Assembly: GCA_007121555.1 (NCBI GenBank)
Contig: SKKH01000160.1
Location: 1-63,316 of the forward strand
DNA length: 63,316 nt
Direction of reading: 5' to 3'
From: Gemmatimonadota bacterium
Lineage (GTDB): Bacteria > Gemmatimonadota > Gemmatimonadetes > Longimicrobiales > Gaopeijiaceae
Shown: piece after piece, positions 17,526 through 26,924 of the stretch
Layout: every line of letters begins with the position of its first letter
Position numbering within the stretch: the stretch's first letter is position 1
Notes under the pieces: generated by a model
Seen by the model: the letters and a program-made list of their open reading frames with translations, nothing else
The model's database searches: none
What the model was told of the DNA's origin: nothing
Position numbers and translations under genes: made by a program

Positions 17526-19325
17526 GTGTCCACCGAGAAGATCCGGAACTTCTGCATCGTCGCCCACATCGACCATGGGAAGTCCACCCTTGCCGACCGC
17601 CTCCTTGAATTCACAGGTGCGCTGGACTCCCGTGCCATGCGAGAGCAGGTACTGGACTCCAACGAACTGGAGCGGGAGCGGGGAATCACGATCAAGCTCC
17701 ACGCGGTTCGGATGGACTACGATGCCGCAGATGGCCAGACCTATGAGCTGAACCTCATCGACACCCCGGGTCACGTGGACTTCACCTACGAGGTGTCGCG
17801 CTCCCTCGCGGCGTGCGAGGGGGCGCTCCTGGTCGTCGACGCCAGTCAGGGCGTGCAGGCCCAGACGCTTTCCAACCTGTTTCTGGCCATGGACGCCGGC
17901 CTGGAGATCATCCCGGTCCTCAACAAGATCGATCTCCCTGGAGCCGAACCGGAACGCCGTCTGGAGGAGCTGGTGGATCTCCTCGGGGTGGAACCCGACA
18001 CCGTGCTCATGGCCAGCGCCAAGGAGGGGATCGGGATCGAGGCCATCCTCGAGGCGGTAGTGGAGAAGGTCCCCCCGCCGGTGGGAGATCGGGACGCCCC
18101 CTTCCGGGCGCTCATCTTCGACTCCTTCTACGACAAGTACGTCGGCGCGGTGCCCTCGATCCGGGTCGTGGACGGGGTCGTGAAGGCGGGGATGGAGATC
18201 TGCTTCGGCGCTCACGACGAGATCTACGAGGTGGCCGAGGTGGGCTACCAGCAGATCGCGCGGGTGCCCCAGGACGAACTGGGACCCGGCGATGTCGGGT
18301 ACCTGACCGCCGCGATCAAGGACGTCTCGCACACCCGCGTCGGCGACACCATCTTCGACGCCGAGGAGGGGGTTTCGGAGCTGCTGCCCGGGTACCAGGA
18401 GGTCCGGCCCATGGTCTTCGCCGGACTCTATCCCACGGATTCCGACGACTTCGAGGATCTGAGGGAGGCCCTGGACCGGCTCCGCCTGAACGACGCCGCT
18501 CTCCACTACGAGCCCGAGAGCTCGGCTGCGCTGGGCTTCGGGTTCCGCTGCGGCTTCCTGGGTCTCCTGCATATGGAGATCGTCCAGGAGCGCCTGGATC
18601 GGGAGTTCGGCGTGGATCTCATCACGACGGTCCCCAACGTCCAGTATCGCGTCGAACTCACCGATGGGGAGTCCCTCCGTGTGGAGACCCCCACCAACCT
18701 CCCGGACCGGGGACGGATCGAGACCATCAGCGAACCTGTCGTCAAGGCCCGGATCATGTGCCCAGCGGAGTTCATCGGGAACGTGCAGAAGCTGGCCCAT
18801 GATCGCCGCGGAATCTTTCTGAGCATGAGCTATCTGGACGAGAAACGCGTTGAGCTGGAGTATGAACTTCCGCTGGCCGAGATCGTCCTCGACTTCTACG
18901 ACAAGCTCAAAAGCGGCACCCGCGGGTACGCAGCCTTCGACTATGAGATGCTGGAGTACCGGGCCGACGATCTGGTGCGGCTCGACATCCTGGTGAACTC
19001 CGATCCGGTGGACGCCTTCTCCGTGATCATTCACCGGGACAAGGCGGAGACCTACGGACGCGACATGGTCAAACGCCTCCGGGAGCTCATTCCCCGACAG
19101 CAGTTCGAGGTGGCCCTCCAGGCGGCGATCGGCTCCAAGATCGTGGCTCGCGAGAACGTGAAGGCCGTCAGGAAGAATGTGACGGCCAAGTGCTACGGCG
19201 GAGACATCACGCGGAAGCGGAAGCTCCTGGAACGTCAGAAGGAGGGAAAGAAGCGGATGAAGCAGGTGGGGTCGGTGGAGATCCCGCAGGAGGCCTTCCT
19301 CGCCGTCCTCTCCCTGGGGGAGTAG
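17526..19325 (+). CDS. lepA: Elongation factor 4 (LepA), ribosome back-translocase GTPase
   Basis: A 599-aa translational GTPase. G1 is [10 protein letters not shown]2 lies in RERGITI, G3 is DTPGHVD, and G4 is [10 protein letters not shown] (NKID). The EF4-specific C-terminal domain is present, including [22 protein letters not shown]. LepA binds ribosomes and remodels stalled or mistranslocated complexes, aiding initiation under stress. GTG start. Length matches the family (about 600). First gene of a plus-strand run with a glycosyltransferase 6 bp downstream. Confidence 0.97.
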   Translation: MSTEKIRNFCIVAHIDHGKSTLADRLLEFTGALDSRAMREQVLDSNELERERGITIKLHAVRMDYDAADGQTYELNLIDTPGHVDFTYEVSRSLAACEGALLVVDASQGVQAQTLSNLFLAMDAGLEIIPVLNKIDLPGAEPERRLEELVDLLGVEPDTVLMASAKEGIGIEAILEAVVEKVPPPVGDRDAPFRALIFDSFYDKYVGAVPSIRVVDGVVKAGMEICFGAHDEIYEVAEVGYQQIARVPQDELGPGDVGYLTAAIKDVSHTRVGDTIFDAEEGVSELLPGYQEVRPMVFAGLYPTDSDDFEDLREALDRLRLNDAALHYEPESSAALGFGFRCGFLGLLHMEIVQERLDREFGVDLITTVPNVQYRVELTDGESLRVETPTNLPDRGRIETISEPVVKARIMCPAEFIGNVQKLAHDRRGIFLSMSYLDEKRVELEYELPLAEIVLDFYDKLKSGTRGYAAFDYEMLEYRADDLVRLDILVNSDPVDAFSVIIHRDKAETYGRDMVKRLRELIPRQQFEVALQAAIGSKIVARENVKAVRKNVTAKCYGGDITRKRKLLERQKEGKKRMKQVGSVEIPQEAFLAVLSLGE

Positions 19326-19331
19326 GCTCCG

Positions 19332-20249
19332 GTGGGGGAGGGAGCCTCGGGGCCCGAGCTGCTGCAGGGGGAGTCCTTCCGGAAGAACGGTGGGATCGGG
19401 GTCGTTCTGGCGACCTACGAGCAGCCCCGATACCTGTCGCTGGTCCTGGAGGCGTACGCCTGCCAGGAACGTCGGCCCGACGAGATCATCGTGGCCGACG
19501 ACGGGTCCGGGCCGGAGACCGCCCGGGTGATCGAGGAGTCTGCCTCACGATTCGGCCTGCCCCTTCTCCACCTCTGGCAGCCCGATCGGGGTTTTCGGAA
19601 GACCCTCATCCTCAATCGGGCCGTCCGGGCCGCCTCCGCCGAGTACCTCATCTTCTCGGATGGCGACTGTCTTCCCCGACGGGACTTCGTGAAGGTCCAT
19701 GCTGAGCTGGCCCGAAGCGGACGATTCCTGGCCGGGAGCGCCGTCCGCCTGGGCCCTGAAGTGAGTCGGAGCCTGGGGGTGGACGACGTACGGACCGGCC
19801 GATTCGCTTCGCTGCGGTGGCTCCGCGGTCAGGGAGAACGTCCGGGTCGACGGGCCCTCCGGTTCGTCCCTCGTCCCATGGGAGCCCTGCTGGACTTCCT
19901 GTCGCCCACCCGGGCGACCTGGAGTGGGGGGAACGCCTCGGTGGCCCGGCAGGAGATCGTCAGGGTGAACGGCTTCGATCTGGATCTGGGTTACGGGGGG
20001 GAGGACCGGATCTTCGGCGAAAGACTCCGAAACGCCGGGGTACGGGGAGTCCAGATCCGTCACCGAGCACTCCTCGTTCACCTGGACCATGGCCGTCCGT
20101 ACCGGGATCCGGAGCAGGTTCGCCGTCAGAAGAACCTGCGCCGCGCGATCCAGGGTGGGGGGGGGATTCGAGCCTCTCAGGGACTCCAGGAGACCACCGA
20201 CGACGAGCTGCGGATTCTTCGACGGCCTCATGAAGGGAGGCGGGGATGA
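19332..20249 (+). CDS. Glycosyltransferase family 2
   Basis: A 305-aa GT-A fold enzyme. The N-terminal motif GVVLATYEQPRYLSLVLEA, the ADDGS segment and the metal-binding DGDC (DxD-like, about residue 115) are followed by a galactosyltransferase-like C-terminal part: WSGGNASVAR, then GYGGEDRIFGERL with the acidic catalytic site. No membrane segment. It probably adds a sugar from a nucleotide-sugar donor to a surface polysaccharide or lipid; acceptor unknown. GTG start six bases after lepA. It overlaps the ROK kinase gene by 4 bp, so it may share regulation with sugar metabolism. Confidence 0.82.
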   Translation: MGEGASGPELLQGESFRKNGGIGVVLATYEQPRYLSLVLEAYACQERRPDEIIVADDGSGPETARVIEESASRFGLPLLHLWQPDRGFRKTLILNRAVRAASAEYLIFSDGDCLPRRDFVKVHAELARSGRFLAGSAVRLGPEVSRSLGVDDVRTGRFASLRWLRGQGERPGRRALRFVPRPMGALLDFLSPTRATWSGGNASVARQEIVRVNGFDLDLGYGGEDRIFGERLRNAGVRGVQIRHRALLVHLDHGRPYRDPEQVRRQKNLRRAIQGGGGIRASQGLQETTDDELRILRRPHEGRRG

Positions 20250-21241
20250 GATCCGGTCGATGGATTCTGGCCCTGGACGTGGGCGGGACGAACATGGTGG
20301 CCGCCCTGATTCACGAGGACGGTGGGGACCCGGTAGGGCTCCGGACCCGGTCCACCCCGGCGGACCAGGGCCCCGCGGCGCTGGCCGATGCCGCCGTGGA
20401 TCTCCTCGCGCAGGTTCGGACCGTCGGGACCTCCGGGGGGATCGCGGCGAACCAGATCGTCGGTGTCGGCGTCGGAGTCCCCGGGGCGGTGGATGCCGTT
20501 CGCGGCATCGTCTTCCTGGCCCCGAACCTGGGGTGGCGCGACGTACCCATTCGAGACCTTCTCCAGGATCGACTCGAGTTGCCCGTGGTCGTGGACAACG
20601 ACGCGAACTGTGCCGCCCTGGGTGAGTGGTGGACCGGAGCGGGTCGGGGAAGCCGCCTGCTCGTCACCGCGACGCTGGGGACCGGGATCGGCGGGGGGAT
20701 CGTCCGGGACGGCCGGGTCCTGCGCGGTGTGAGCGGCGCGGCAGGGGAGATCGGACACATGGTGGTGCAGGTGGTGGGAGGGCGGGCATGCAGTTGCGGG
20801 AGCGACGGCTGCCTCGAGGCCTACGCTTCGGGAACGGCGATCCGGGCCCGGGCCCGTGAGGCCCTGGCGGACGGCACCCCCTCCAGGATCCGGGAGATCG
20901 TCCAGGGGGGCGTGGAACGAGTGACGGCCCAGGAGGTGGCTCAGGCGGCACGCGAGGGGGACGAGCTGGCGCTTCGTCTGATCCGGGAGACGGCTTCCTT
21001 TCTGGGAGCCGGCCTGGCCTCTCTCGTGAATATCCTGAATCCAGACCGCATCGTCCTGGCCGGGGGAGTGATGCAAGCCGGCGACCTGCTCCTGCTTCCC
21101 GTACGGGAGGAGGTCCGTCGACGGGCCTTCGAAGCCTCGAGCGAGGCGTGCGTGATCGCCGCTGCCAGAGAGCCGGAAACGGCGGGAGTCCGGGGCGCCG
21201 CCCTCACCTTTCGTCGCGAGGTCCTGGAGGGCCACCGTTGA
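20246..21241 (+). CDS. ROK-family sugar kinase (glucokinase-like)
   Basis: A 331-aa ROK kinase. The ATP-phosphate motif is LDVGGTNMVAALI (residues 9-21). The VVDNDANCAALGEW segment contains the catalytic Asp. The zinc-binding signature GEIGHM followed by CSCGSDGCLEAYASG is intact. Many ROK enzymes phosphorylate glucose or N-acetyl-sugars; the sequence alone does not settle the substrate, though glucokinase is the commonest role. Its ATG overlaps the glycosyltransferase stop (ATGA). Confidence 0.9.
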   Translation: MRSGRWILALDVGGTNMVAALIHEDGGDPVGLRTRSTPADQGPAALADAAVDLLAQVRTVGTSGGIAANQIVGVGVGVPGAVDAVRGIVFLAPNLGWRDVPIRDLLQDRLELPVVVDNDANCAALGEWWTGAGRGSRLLVTATLGTGIGGGIVRDGRVLRGVSGAAGEIGHMVVQVVGGRACSCGSDGCLEAYASGTAIRARAREALADGTPSRIREIVQGGVERVTAQEVAQAAREGDELALRLIRETASFLGAGLASLVNILNPDRIVLAGGVMQAGDLLLLPVREEVRRRAFEASSEACVIAAAREPETAGVRGAALTFRREVLEGHR

Positions 21242-21249
21242 CGCCCCCG

Positions 21250-22245
21250 ATGCCCACGCACACCCTGGGCGTCCTGGGGACCCTCGTCTGGGACACCATC
21301 CATCGCCACGACGAGTCTCCTCCCCGGTCCACGGAGGAGTGGGGCGGGATCGGATATGCTCTGGAGGCGCTCTCCGCCGGATTGCCGGAGAGCTGGCGAA
21401 TCCGACCCCTCCACAGGGTGGGAGAGGATCTGGCCTACGAGGCGCGCTCCTTCCTGGCGTCCATCCGGGGGGTAGATCCCAGGACAGGGGTGGAAATCGT
21501 TCCCGAACCCCACCCCCGGGTTGAACTCCACTACCGGGCCGGACGACGGGAGAGCGAGCGGTTGACCGGGGTCATGGCCCCGTGGGCCTGGGAGAAGCTC
21601 GAACCCCTGGTCCAGGGCTGTGACGCGCTCTACGTGAACTTCATCACCGGGTTCGAGATGGAGCTGACCACGGCCACGCTCCTTCGAGAGCGCTTCGACG
21701 GACCCATCTACGCCGATCTCCATTCCCTCTTCCTGGGACTGGGCCGCCGGGGAGACCGAATCCCTCGGCCTCTCCCCCATTGGACGCACTGGCTCCACGC
21801 CTTCGACGCCGTCCAGATGAACGAGAGGGAGTTCCATCTGCTCGCCAGGGGAAAGGGAGACCCCTGGGCCCTGGCCGCGCGGCTGGTGGGTCCGGAGCTG
21901 CCCCTCATCGCCGTGACCCTGGAGGAGCGCGGGGCAGCCTACGTGGTGAGCTCCGGCTTCGCCTCGGATCCCTTCTCCTGGCCTGGTCTCCGGGGACGCA
22001 TGGCCCTGCCGGGACCGGCCCGGATCGGTCAGGTGCCCCAGAAGGGGCCGGAGCGCATCGGGGATCCCACGGGCTGCGGCGACGTGTGGGGCTCCACCAC
22101 CTTTTCCCGGCTCCTGGCCGGCGACACCCTGGACGATGCCATGAAGCGGGCGAACCGAATGGCGGCACGGAATGTGGATCATCGCGGAGCGCGGGGTCTG
22201 GCGCGGTACCTGCTCGGAGAATCTCCCGGGGAGAGGCGCGCGTGA
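21250..22245 (+). CDS. PfkB-family carbohydrate kinase
   Basis: A 331-aa ribokinase-fold protein. The second PfkB signature reads GDPTGCGDVWGSTTF, with a Cys where DTGAGD usually has Ala and with the catalytic Asp retained. The N-terminus LGTLVWDTIHR fits the first strand and GG region of the family. Substrate unknown (sugar or nucleoside). I used the ATG at 21250; a TTG at 21238 overlapping the upstream stop is an alternative. It overlaps the STAS-HATPase gene by 4 bp (GTGA). Confidence 0.78.
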   Translation: MPTHTLGVLGTLVWDTIHRHDESPPRSTEEWGGIGYALEALSAGLPESWRIRPLHRVGEDLAYEARSFLASIRGVDPRTGVEIVPEPHPRVELHYRAGRRESERLTGVMAPWAWEKLEPLVQGCDALYVNFITGFEMELTTATLLRERFDGPIYADLHSLFLGLGRRGDRIPRPLPHWTHWLHAFDAVQMNEREFHLLARGKGDPWALAARLVGPELPLIAVTLEERGAAYVVSSGFASDPFSWPGLRGRMALPGPARIGQVPQKGPERIGDPTGCGDVWGSTTFSRLLAGDTLDDAMKRANRMAARNVDHRGARGLARYLLGESPGERRA

Positions 22246-23138
22246 AGGTCATCGAGGTTCCCGAGACGCTGGACTACCGGTCGGGGGATCGCCTCGTCGA
22301 AGCCCTCGACGGGGTGGAGTCGGAGCAGCGATGTCTCCTCAGCGCCCGGCACCTCCGCTGGATCGACCCGGTGGGAATGATCACCCTACTGGGCGTAGGT
22401 CGGGAGCTGAAACGGAGGACCGGGGTCGCAGCCCTCTTCCAGGCCCCCGAGTCGGGGCAGGTGTCTGGATACCTGGGACGGATGGGCTTCTACCAACCGG
22501 CCGGAGAGGTCATGGACTTCGAGGCCCCGCGGCGGCGAGGAGGTGCGGGCGACTCGGACGTCCTCCTGGAATTGACCCGGATCGGTGAGAACCACGATGT
22601 GCACGCCGTGGTCGAGCGCGTTCAGGAGCGCGCTGGAGCCATACTCTCCCGGACGCTTCGGTATCCCCCCTCCGCGGTGATCCAGTTCGCGGTGATCCTG
22701 TCCGAGGTCTGCCAGAACGTCCTTGAGCACGCCGAGGCTCCCGGCTGGGTGGCGGCCCAGAGCTACAACTGGAGCCGGCGCCTCGGACGCCACGTGTTGA
22801 TTCTGGCTGTGGGCGATCTGGGCCGGGGGTTCCGGGGATCGCTGGCCTCCCGCCACTCGGGTCGGTTCGGGGAACGATGGAGTGACGCCACGGCCCTCGA
22901 AGCGGCCTTCATCCATGGCCTGACCCGCTTTCCCGACCAGGGACGGGGCCAGGGGATCCAGCAGATGCGCAAACAGGTCCGGCGCTGGGACGGGGTCATC
23001 TCGGTACGGAGCGGGACCGCCCGGATCGCCGATGTGCCCGACTGGGAGGATCTCCCGCCCCTGGAGCAGGATCTGCCCATGTTTCCCGGGGCACAGATCA
23101 CGATCCTGCTCCCCGAACGACTGCCCGAGGACGGATGA
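22242..23138 (+). CDS. STAS-like + HATPase_c fusion (anti-sigma-type regulatory protein)
   Basis: A 298-aa protein. Residues 1 to about 95 look like a STAS-type alpha/beta domain (strand-loop LRWIDPVGMITLLGVGREL). Residues about 120-295 form a GHKL ATPase: N-box SEVCQNVLEHA (154-164), G1 VGDLGRGF (190-197) and G2 GRGQGIQQM (234-242). This arrangement matches anti-sigma/partner-switch kinases such as RsbW or SpoIIAB, but with the antagonist-like domain on the same chain. No membrane segment. GTG start, coupled both to the upstream kinase and to a separate STAS-like gene downstream (4-bp overlaps). The target is unknown. Confidence 0.75.
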   Translation: MKVIEVPETLDYRSGDRLVEALDGVESEQRCLLSARHLRWIDPVGMITLLGVGRELKRRTGVAALFQAPESGQVSGYLGRMGFYQPAGEVMDFEAPRRRGGAGDSDVLLELTRIGENHDVHAVVERVQERAGAILSRTLRYPPSAVIQFAVILSEVCQNVLEHAEAPGWVAAQSYNWSRRLGRHVLILAVGDLGRGFRGSLASRHSGRFGERWSDATALEAAFIHGLTRFPDQGRGQGIQQMRKQVRRWDGVISVRSGTARIADVPDWEDLPPLEQDLPMFPGAQITILLPERLPEDG

Positions 23139-23746
23139 TGGATTCCAGAGGGGACGGGGACCCCCAGCTCGACGCCTTCGCCGTGGATGTCCGGGATCTC
23201 CTGGATCGGAACGTAGCGAACCTCTATTCCCACCTGGTCACGCGGCCCACCGGCCGCGCCGTGCGCATCGCCATCGAGGCCCAGCTCGGAGAGCTGGACC
23301 TGCCCGCCCTGTCCCTGGTGGATCTCTCGTCGGTCTCCATCCTGGACTTCTCCTGCGCCGACGAGGTCGTGGCGAAGTTGCTGCTGGCCCGCCGCGACCG
23401 CGTACGTCCGCACCGTGACGTCTTCTTCGTCTTCACCGGAGTGAAGCTCCACCACCGGGAGCCCATCCTGGAGGTCCTGGCGCGCCATGAGCTCACGGCC
23501 GTGGCGGGTGGGGAGGGGATGGGTGGCGCCTTCGAGCTTCTGGGCGCCGCCGCTCCGAGGCAGGTGGAGGTGTGGACCCGGGTGGAGCGCCTGGGTCGGG
23601 TCCCTGCCCCACGGGTGGAGGAGGTGTTTCCAGAGCTACGGGAGCGCCGGACGGTGGAGGAGCTGGTGGATCGAGGCCTCATTTTCCGCCATCCCCTTCG
23701 AGGGGATCTCCATGCACTTCGAACTCTCTTGAAGGAGACCGCGTGA
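23135..23746 (+). CDS. STAS-like (DUF4325-type) protein
   Basis: A 203-aa cytoplasmic protein. The central part (about 60-110) has a STAS-like core: DLSSVSILDFSCADEVVAKL resembles the FADE segment of DUF4325 proteins and the phospho-acceptor loop of anti-sigma antagonists. A winged-helix-like C-terminal part may be present (VEELVDRGLIFRHP). It is encoded directly after a STAS-HATPase fusion (overlap ATGA) and before a PLP enzyme (overlap GTGA), which suggests it is the partner of that ATPase. Function inferred. Confidence 0.65.
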   Translation: MMDSRGDGDPQLDAFAVDVRDLLDRNVANLYSHLVTRPTGRAVRIAIEAQLGELDLPALSLVDLSSVSILDFSCADEVVAKLLLARRDRVRPHRDVFFVFTGVKLHHREPILEVLARHELTAVAGGEGMGGAFELLGAAAPRQVEVWTRVERLGRVPAPRVEEVFPELRERRTVEELVDRGLIFRHPLRGDLHALRTLLKETA

Positions 23747-25044
23747 CCGCCTTCGAACCCGACGAGCCATCACGCCCGACTGGTGAGGCCCCGTTTCAGC
23801 CGCAGCCGCCGGACGGAGAGGGGGACGAGTCCACTCGACCGGAGCGTCCCCTCGAGCTCGCGACGCGCAGCATCCACGGGGGGATGGGGCGGGCCCAGTC
23901 AGGAGCGCCTGTGGTCATGCCCCTCTACCAGTCGGCCACCTTTCACGGTGGAGGGCCTGGGGACGAGGGGGAACTTCGGTATTCCCGGTACGGGAACAAT
24001 CCGAACCAGGAGCTGGTGGGAGACCGGGTGGCCCAGCTCGAGGGGATGGAGGCGGGCCTCGCCGTGGGCAGCGGGATGGCGGCCATCGCCCTGACCCTTC
24101 TCTCGCTGGTCAGGACCGGGGACCATGTCGTGACTTCGGACCGGCTCTACGGGGCTACCCGTCTCTTCATGGAGGAGGAACTTCCCAGACGGGGAGTGGA
24201 GGTGGGGTGGGTGGACCCGGAGAACGGGGAACGGGGATGGCGGGACGCCCTCCGTCCGAGGACGCGTCTGCTGTACCTGGAGACTCCCACCAATCCGACC
24301 CTGAGGGTCCATGATCCGCGGGTTCCGGCTGCGGTAGCCCGAGAGCAGCGGATTCCCCTGGTCATGGACGTGACCTTCGCCTCGCCCATGAATTTCCGGG
24401 CGGGGGAGTGGGGAGCCGAGGTCGCCATCCACTCCGCCACCAAGTATCTGGGAGGACACTCGGATCTGATCGCCGGGGTGGTTACGGGTCCTCGCGCTCG
24501 GATCGAGGAGATCCAGCGGATGCTTCGCCTTTACGGGCCGGCTCTGGATCCCCACGCGGCCTGGCTCCTGGATCGAGGGCTCCGGACCCTGGATGTCCGC
24601 ATCGAACGTCACAACCGCAACGCGTTGTCGTTGGCCCGCTGGTTCCAGGGCCGCCCCGGTGTGGACCGCGTCATCTATCCGGGACTTCCCAGCCACCCGG
24701 ACCACGAGCTGGCCACACGCCTCCTGGACGGGTACGGGGGTATGCTGGGCGTCGAACTCAGTGGAGGGGTGGCCGCCACCGAAGGCTTCTGTCGAAGCCT
24801 TCGACTGGCCGCCCTCGCACCCAGCCTCGGGGGGGTGGAGACCCTGGTGTCGCTGCCTCGGCTCACCTCCCACCGGTCCATGGACGCCGGCGCCAGGCGC
24901 GCCGCCGGAATCGGCGATGGACTCGTCCGGATCTCCGTGGGCCTCGAGGGGTTGGAAGACCTGACCGGAGAGTTCGAGCGTGCGTTGGCGGGAGCCCGGT
25001 CCGCTTCCAGCCGCGTTTCTGCGACCCCTGGTCAGGAGAGTTGA
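23743..25044 (+). CDS. Cys/Met metabolism PLP-dependent enzyme (cystathionine gamma-synthase / methionine gamma-lyase family)
   Basis: A 433-aa fold-type I PLP enzyme. The PLP lysine is K234 in IHSATKYLGGHSDL. The PLP-phosphate loop is GSGMAAIAL, and the aromatic stacking and substrate residues lie in RYSRYGNNPN. The first 36 residues are a Pro/Glu-rich extension absent from most family members. The exact reaction (cystathionine synthesis or cleavage, O-acyl-homoserine sulfhydrylation or gamma-lyase) cannot be told from sequence. A second paralogue lies at 44836-45996. GTG start, coupled to the STAS-like gene. Confidence 0.85.
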   Translation: MTAFEPDEPSRPTGEAPFQPQPPDGEGDESTRPERPLELATRSIHGGMGRAQSGAPVVMPLYQSATFHGGGPGDEGELRYSRYGNNPNQELVGDRVAQLEGMEAGLAVGSGMAAIALTLLSLVRTGDHVVTSDRLYGATRLFMEEELPRRGVEVGWVDPENGERGWRDALRPRTRLLYLETPTNPTLRVHDPRVPAAVAREQRIPLVMDVTFASPMNFRAGEWGAEVAIHSATKYLGGHSDLIAGVVTGPRARIEEIQRMLRLYGPALDPHAAWLLDRGLRTLDVRIERHNRNALSLARWFQGRPGVDRVIYPGLPSHPDHELATRLLDGYGGMLGVELSGGVAATEGFCRSLRLAALAPSLGGVETLVSLPRLTSHRSMDAGARRAAGIGDGLVRISVGLEGLEDLTGEFERALAGARSASSRVSATPGQES

Positions 25045-25069
25045 TCGCCGCCCAGCGCGCGGGTAGCTT
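25041..25069 (+). promoter_or_regulatory. Candidate nfu promoter
   Basis: TTGATC (25041-25046), a 17-bp spacer and TAGCTT (25064-25069), 57 bp before the nfu ATG. The -35 box overlaps the stop codon of the PLP-enzyme gene. Confidence 0.5.
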
Positions 25070-25126
25070 TCCCATAGCCCCGGGGTGCTCCCGGAGTCCA
25101 ATGCGTACAGTTACGAGAGAGGGACC

Positions 25127-25357
25127 ATGAACAAGGAGGAGAAGATCCAGGAGGTACTGGATCAGATCCGCCCCGCCCTCCATGCCGACGGCGGGGACGT
25201 GGAGTACCTGGGGTTCGATGAACCCCAGGGTGTGGTCCATCTGCGTCTGCTGGGCGCGTGCGAATCGTGTCCCATCTCCATGCTCACGTTGAAGGAGGGG
25301 ATCGAAAAGCGAATTCGCAGCACCGTCCCCGAGGTGACCGAGGTGATGGCGGTCTGA
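25127..25357 (+). CDS. NifU-like (Nfu) iron-sulfur scaffold protein
   Basis: A 76-aa protein made only of the Nfu domain. It starts MNKEEKIQEVLDQIRPALH, continues with DGGDVEYLG, and has the cluster-binding CESCPIS (CxxC). Nfu holds or transfers a 4Fe-4S cluster. It lies between a candidate promoter and a strong terminator, so it may be monocistronic, but the Mrp Fe-S carrier follows. The ATG at 25127 is preceded by GAGAGAGGG. Confidence 0.93.
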   Translation: MNKEEKIQEVLDQIRPALHADGGDVEYLGFDEPQGVVHLRLLGACESCPISMLTLKEGIEKRIRSTVPEVTEVMAV

Positions 25358-25402
25358 GCCCCGTCCTGTTCTGCATCGCGTGGGATCCGGAGCCCCGAAT
25401 GA

Positions 25403-25438
25403 ACGGCGCCCTCGTATCCGGGGGCGCCGTCTTTTCTT
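25403..25438 (+). terminator. Rho-independent terminator after nfu
   Basis: A 9-bp GC-rich perfect stem (ACGGCGCCC / GGGCGCCGT, 25403-25411 and 25422-25430) with a 10-base loop, followed by CTTTTCTT. It lies 45 bases past the nfu stop. Confidence 0.88.
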
Positions 25439-25509
25439 GAGTCCTGAATACACACCCGCACACACCCGCGCTCTCGAGGGTGGAGGGCTGCGGCGTGCAA
25501 GGTACATAC

Positions 25510-26697
25510 ATGACCCAGAATGAACTGAAGGAAGCGGTTCTCACCGCCCTGTCGGAAGTCATCCATCCCCATACCGGCGAGAACATGATCTCCGGGGGAT
25601 ACGTGAAGAACTTGGAGATCCTTCCCGACGGGGAGATCCGGTTCGCGTTCGCCCTTGAGCCCCAGGATCCTGGAGCCCTGGTGAAGACGGCGCGTCAGGC
25701 CGTGGAGGCCGTGGAGGGAGTGGGGCGGGTGAAGGTGAACGTCCAGCTTCCCCAGGCCGGTGGCTCGCCAGCGGCACCGGCGGCGGGAAGCCCGCCGAGC
25801 TCCGGCGGACCGACCGCCGGCGGATCCGGGCCAGGGAGTGCGGCGCCCCAGGGCGGTGGAGGAGGGCTGAAGCCGGGATCGGTTCCGGCCCCGACCCCGA
25901 AGCCCGGCATCCTCTCTCAGGTGGATCATGTCGTGGCGGTCTCCTCGGGCAAGGGGGGCGTGGGGAAGTCCATGGTGGCGTCCAACCTGGCGGCCGCTCT
26001 GGCAGCGGAAGGCCTTCGGGTGGGTCTCCTGGATGCGGACATCTACGGCCCCAACATCCCCAGGATGTTCGGTGAGAGTCGGCGCCCCCGGGTCTCGGGA
26101 CAGAAGGGCAAGGAGATGATCGAGCCCCTGGAGGCCCATGGAGTGCGGCTCATGAGCCTGGGGTTCCTCCTGGAGGACGAGCAACCGGCCATCATGCGGG
26201 GGCCGCTTATCGCCGGGATCCTGAAGCAGTTTCTCGAACAGGTGGACTGGGGGCCTCTGGACGTGATGGTGGTGGACATGCCCCCGGGGACCGGCGATGC
26301 CCAGCTCTCCCTGGTGCAGACCATCGATGTGGACGGAGCCGTCATGGTGACGACGCCCCAGGCCGTCTCCACGGGAGATGTTCGTCGTGGGGTCAAGATG
26401 TTCGAGCGGGTGAACACCAGAGTTCTGGGCATCGCCGAGAACATGAGCGGACTCTTCTGTCCCCACTGCGACGAGGAGATCGACGTCTTCGGCTCGGGAG
26501 GCGGTGAACGCCTCGCCCGGGAGATGGGGCTTCCCTTCCTGGGTCGAATCCCCCTGGATCCCGCCGTTCGCCGAGCGGGAGACGCCGGACATCCCACGGT
26601 CCTCTCCACCCCCGATTCTCCGGCGGGGAAGGCGTTGCGGGAGCTGGCCGGTGAAGTCTTCCGGGTCCTCCATACCGCCGAGGAGGTGGCGGGATGA
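25510..26697 (+). CDS. mrp: Mrp/ApbC iron-sulfur cluster carrier with N-terminal MIP18 domain
   Basis: A 395-aa P-loop ATPase. Residues 1-80 form a DUF59/MIP18-type domain (ALSEVIHPHTGENMISGGYV). Residues 82-134 are a Pro/Gly/Ser-rich linker. The Mrp NTPase has the deviant Walker A KGGVGKS (148-154), DADIYGPN and the cluster-binding CxxC (FCPHCDEE). It delivers Fe-S clusters to apo-proteins. The ATG at 25510 is preferred over an upstream frame extension. It overlaps the next small gene by 4 bp. Confidence 0.95.
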   Translation: MTQNELKEAVLTALSEVIHPHTGENMISGGYVKNLEILPDGEIRFAFALEPQDPGALVKTARQAVEAVEGVGRVKVNVQLPQAGGSPAAPAAGSPPSSGGPTAGGSGPGSAAPQGGGGGLKPGSVPAPTPKPGILSQVDHVVAVSSGKGGVGKSMVASNLAAALAAEGLRVGLLDADIYGPNIPRMFGESRRPRVSGQKGKEMIEPLEAHGVRLMSLGFLLEDEQPAIMRGPLIAGILKQFLEQVDWGPLDVMVVDMPPGTGDAQLSLVQTIDVDGAVMVTTPQAVSTGDVRRGVKMFERVNTRVLGIAENMSGLFCPHCDEEIDVFGSGGGERLAREMGLPFLGRIPLDPAVRRAGDAGHPTVLSTPDSPAGKALRELAGEVFRVLHTAEEVAG

Positions 26698-26918
26698 GGA
26701 TTCCGTTCCTGCCCCGGCCCTCCCGGCAGGATCTGGCGACCCGTCCCCTCCACGTTCTGGTTCGCGACTATCCGGAGACCCTCCAGAACTTCCGGGGTCA
26801 CGGGGTCACGCCCGAGGAGTTCGGCGACGCCCGCGTGGGGGAGTTCGAGGACCCGGACCACCTGCTCGACGAGTTGGAGGCCGCTACGGCGTGGAGGCCA
26901 TCTCTCCGGGAGGCCTGA
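26694..26918 (+). CDS. DUF1858-like small protein
   Basis: A 74-aa protein. The segment LHVLVRDYPETLQNFRGHGVTPEEFGD resembles the DUF1858/ScdA N-terminal type fold (a short helical domain with the YPET-like motif) found beside Fe-S and nitric-oxide-responsive proteins. There is no Cys in it. It overlaps mrp by 4 bp, so it is probably co-translated with the Fe-S carrier. Function unknown. Confidence 0.65.
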   Translation: MRIPFLPRPSRQDLATRPLHVLVRDYPETLQNFRGHGVTPEEFGDARVGEFEDPDHLLDELEAATAWRPSLREA

Positions 26919-26924
26919 CCCCAC

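Noticed and set aside
17472-19034. A 520-codon minus-strand open frame over lepA
   Set aside because: Antisense shadow of lepA with no recognisable motifs.
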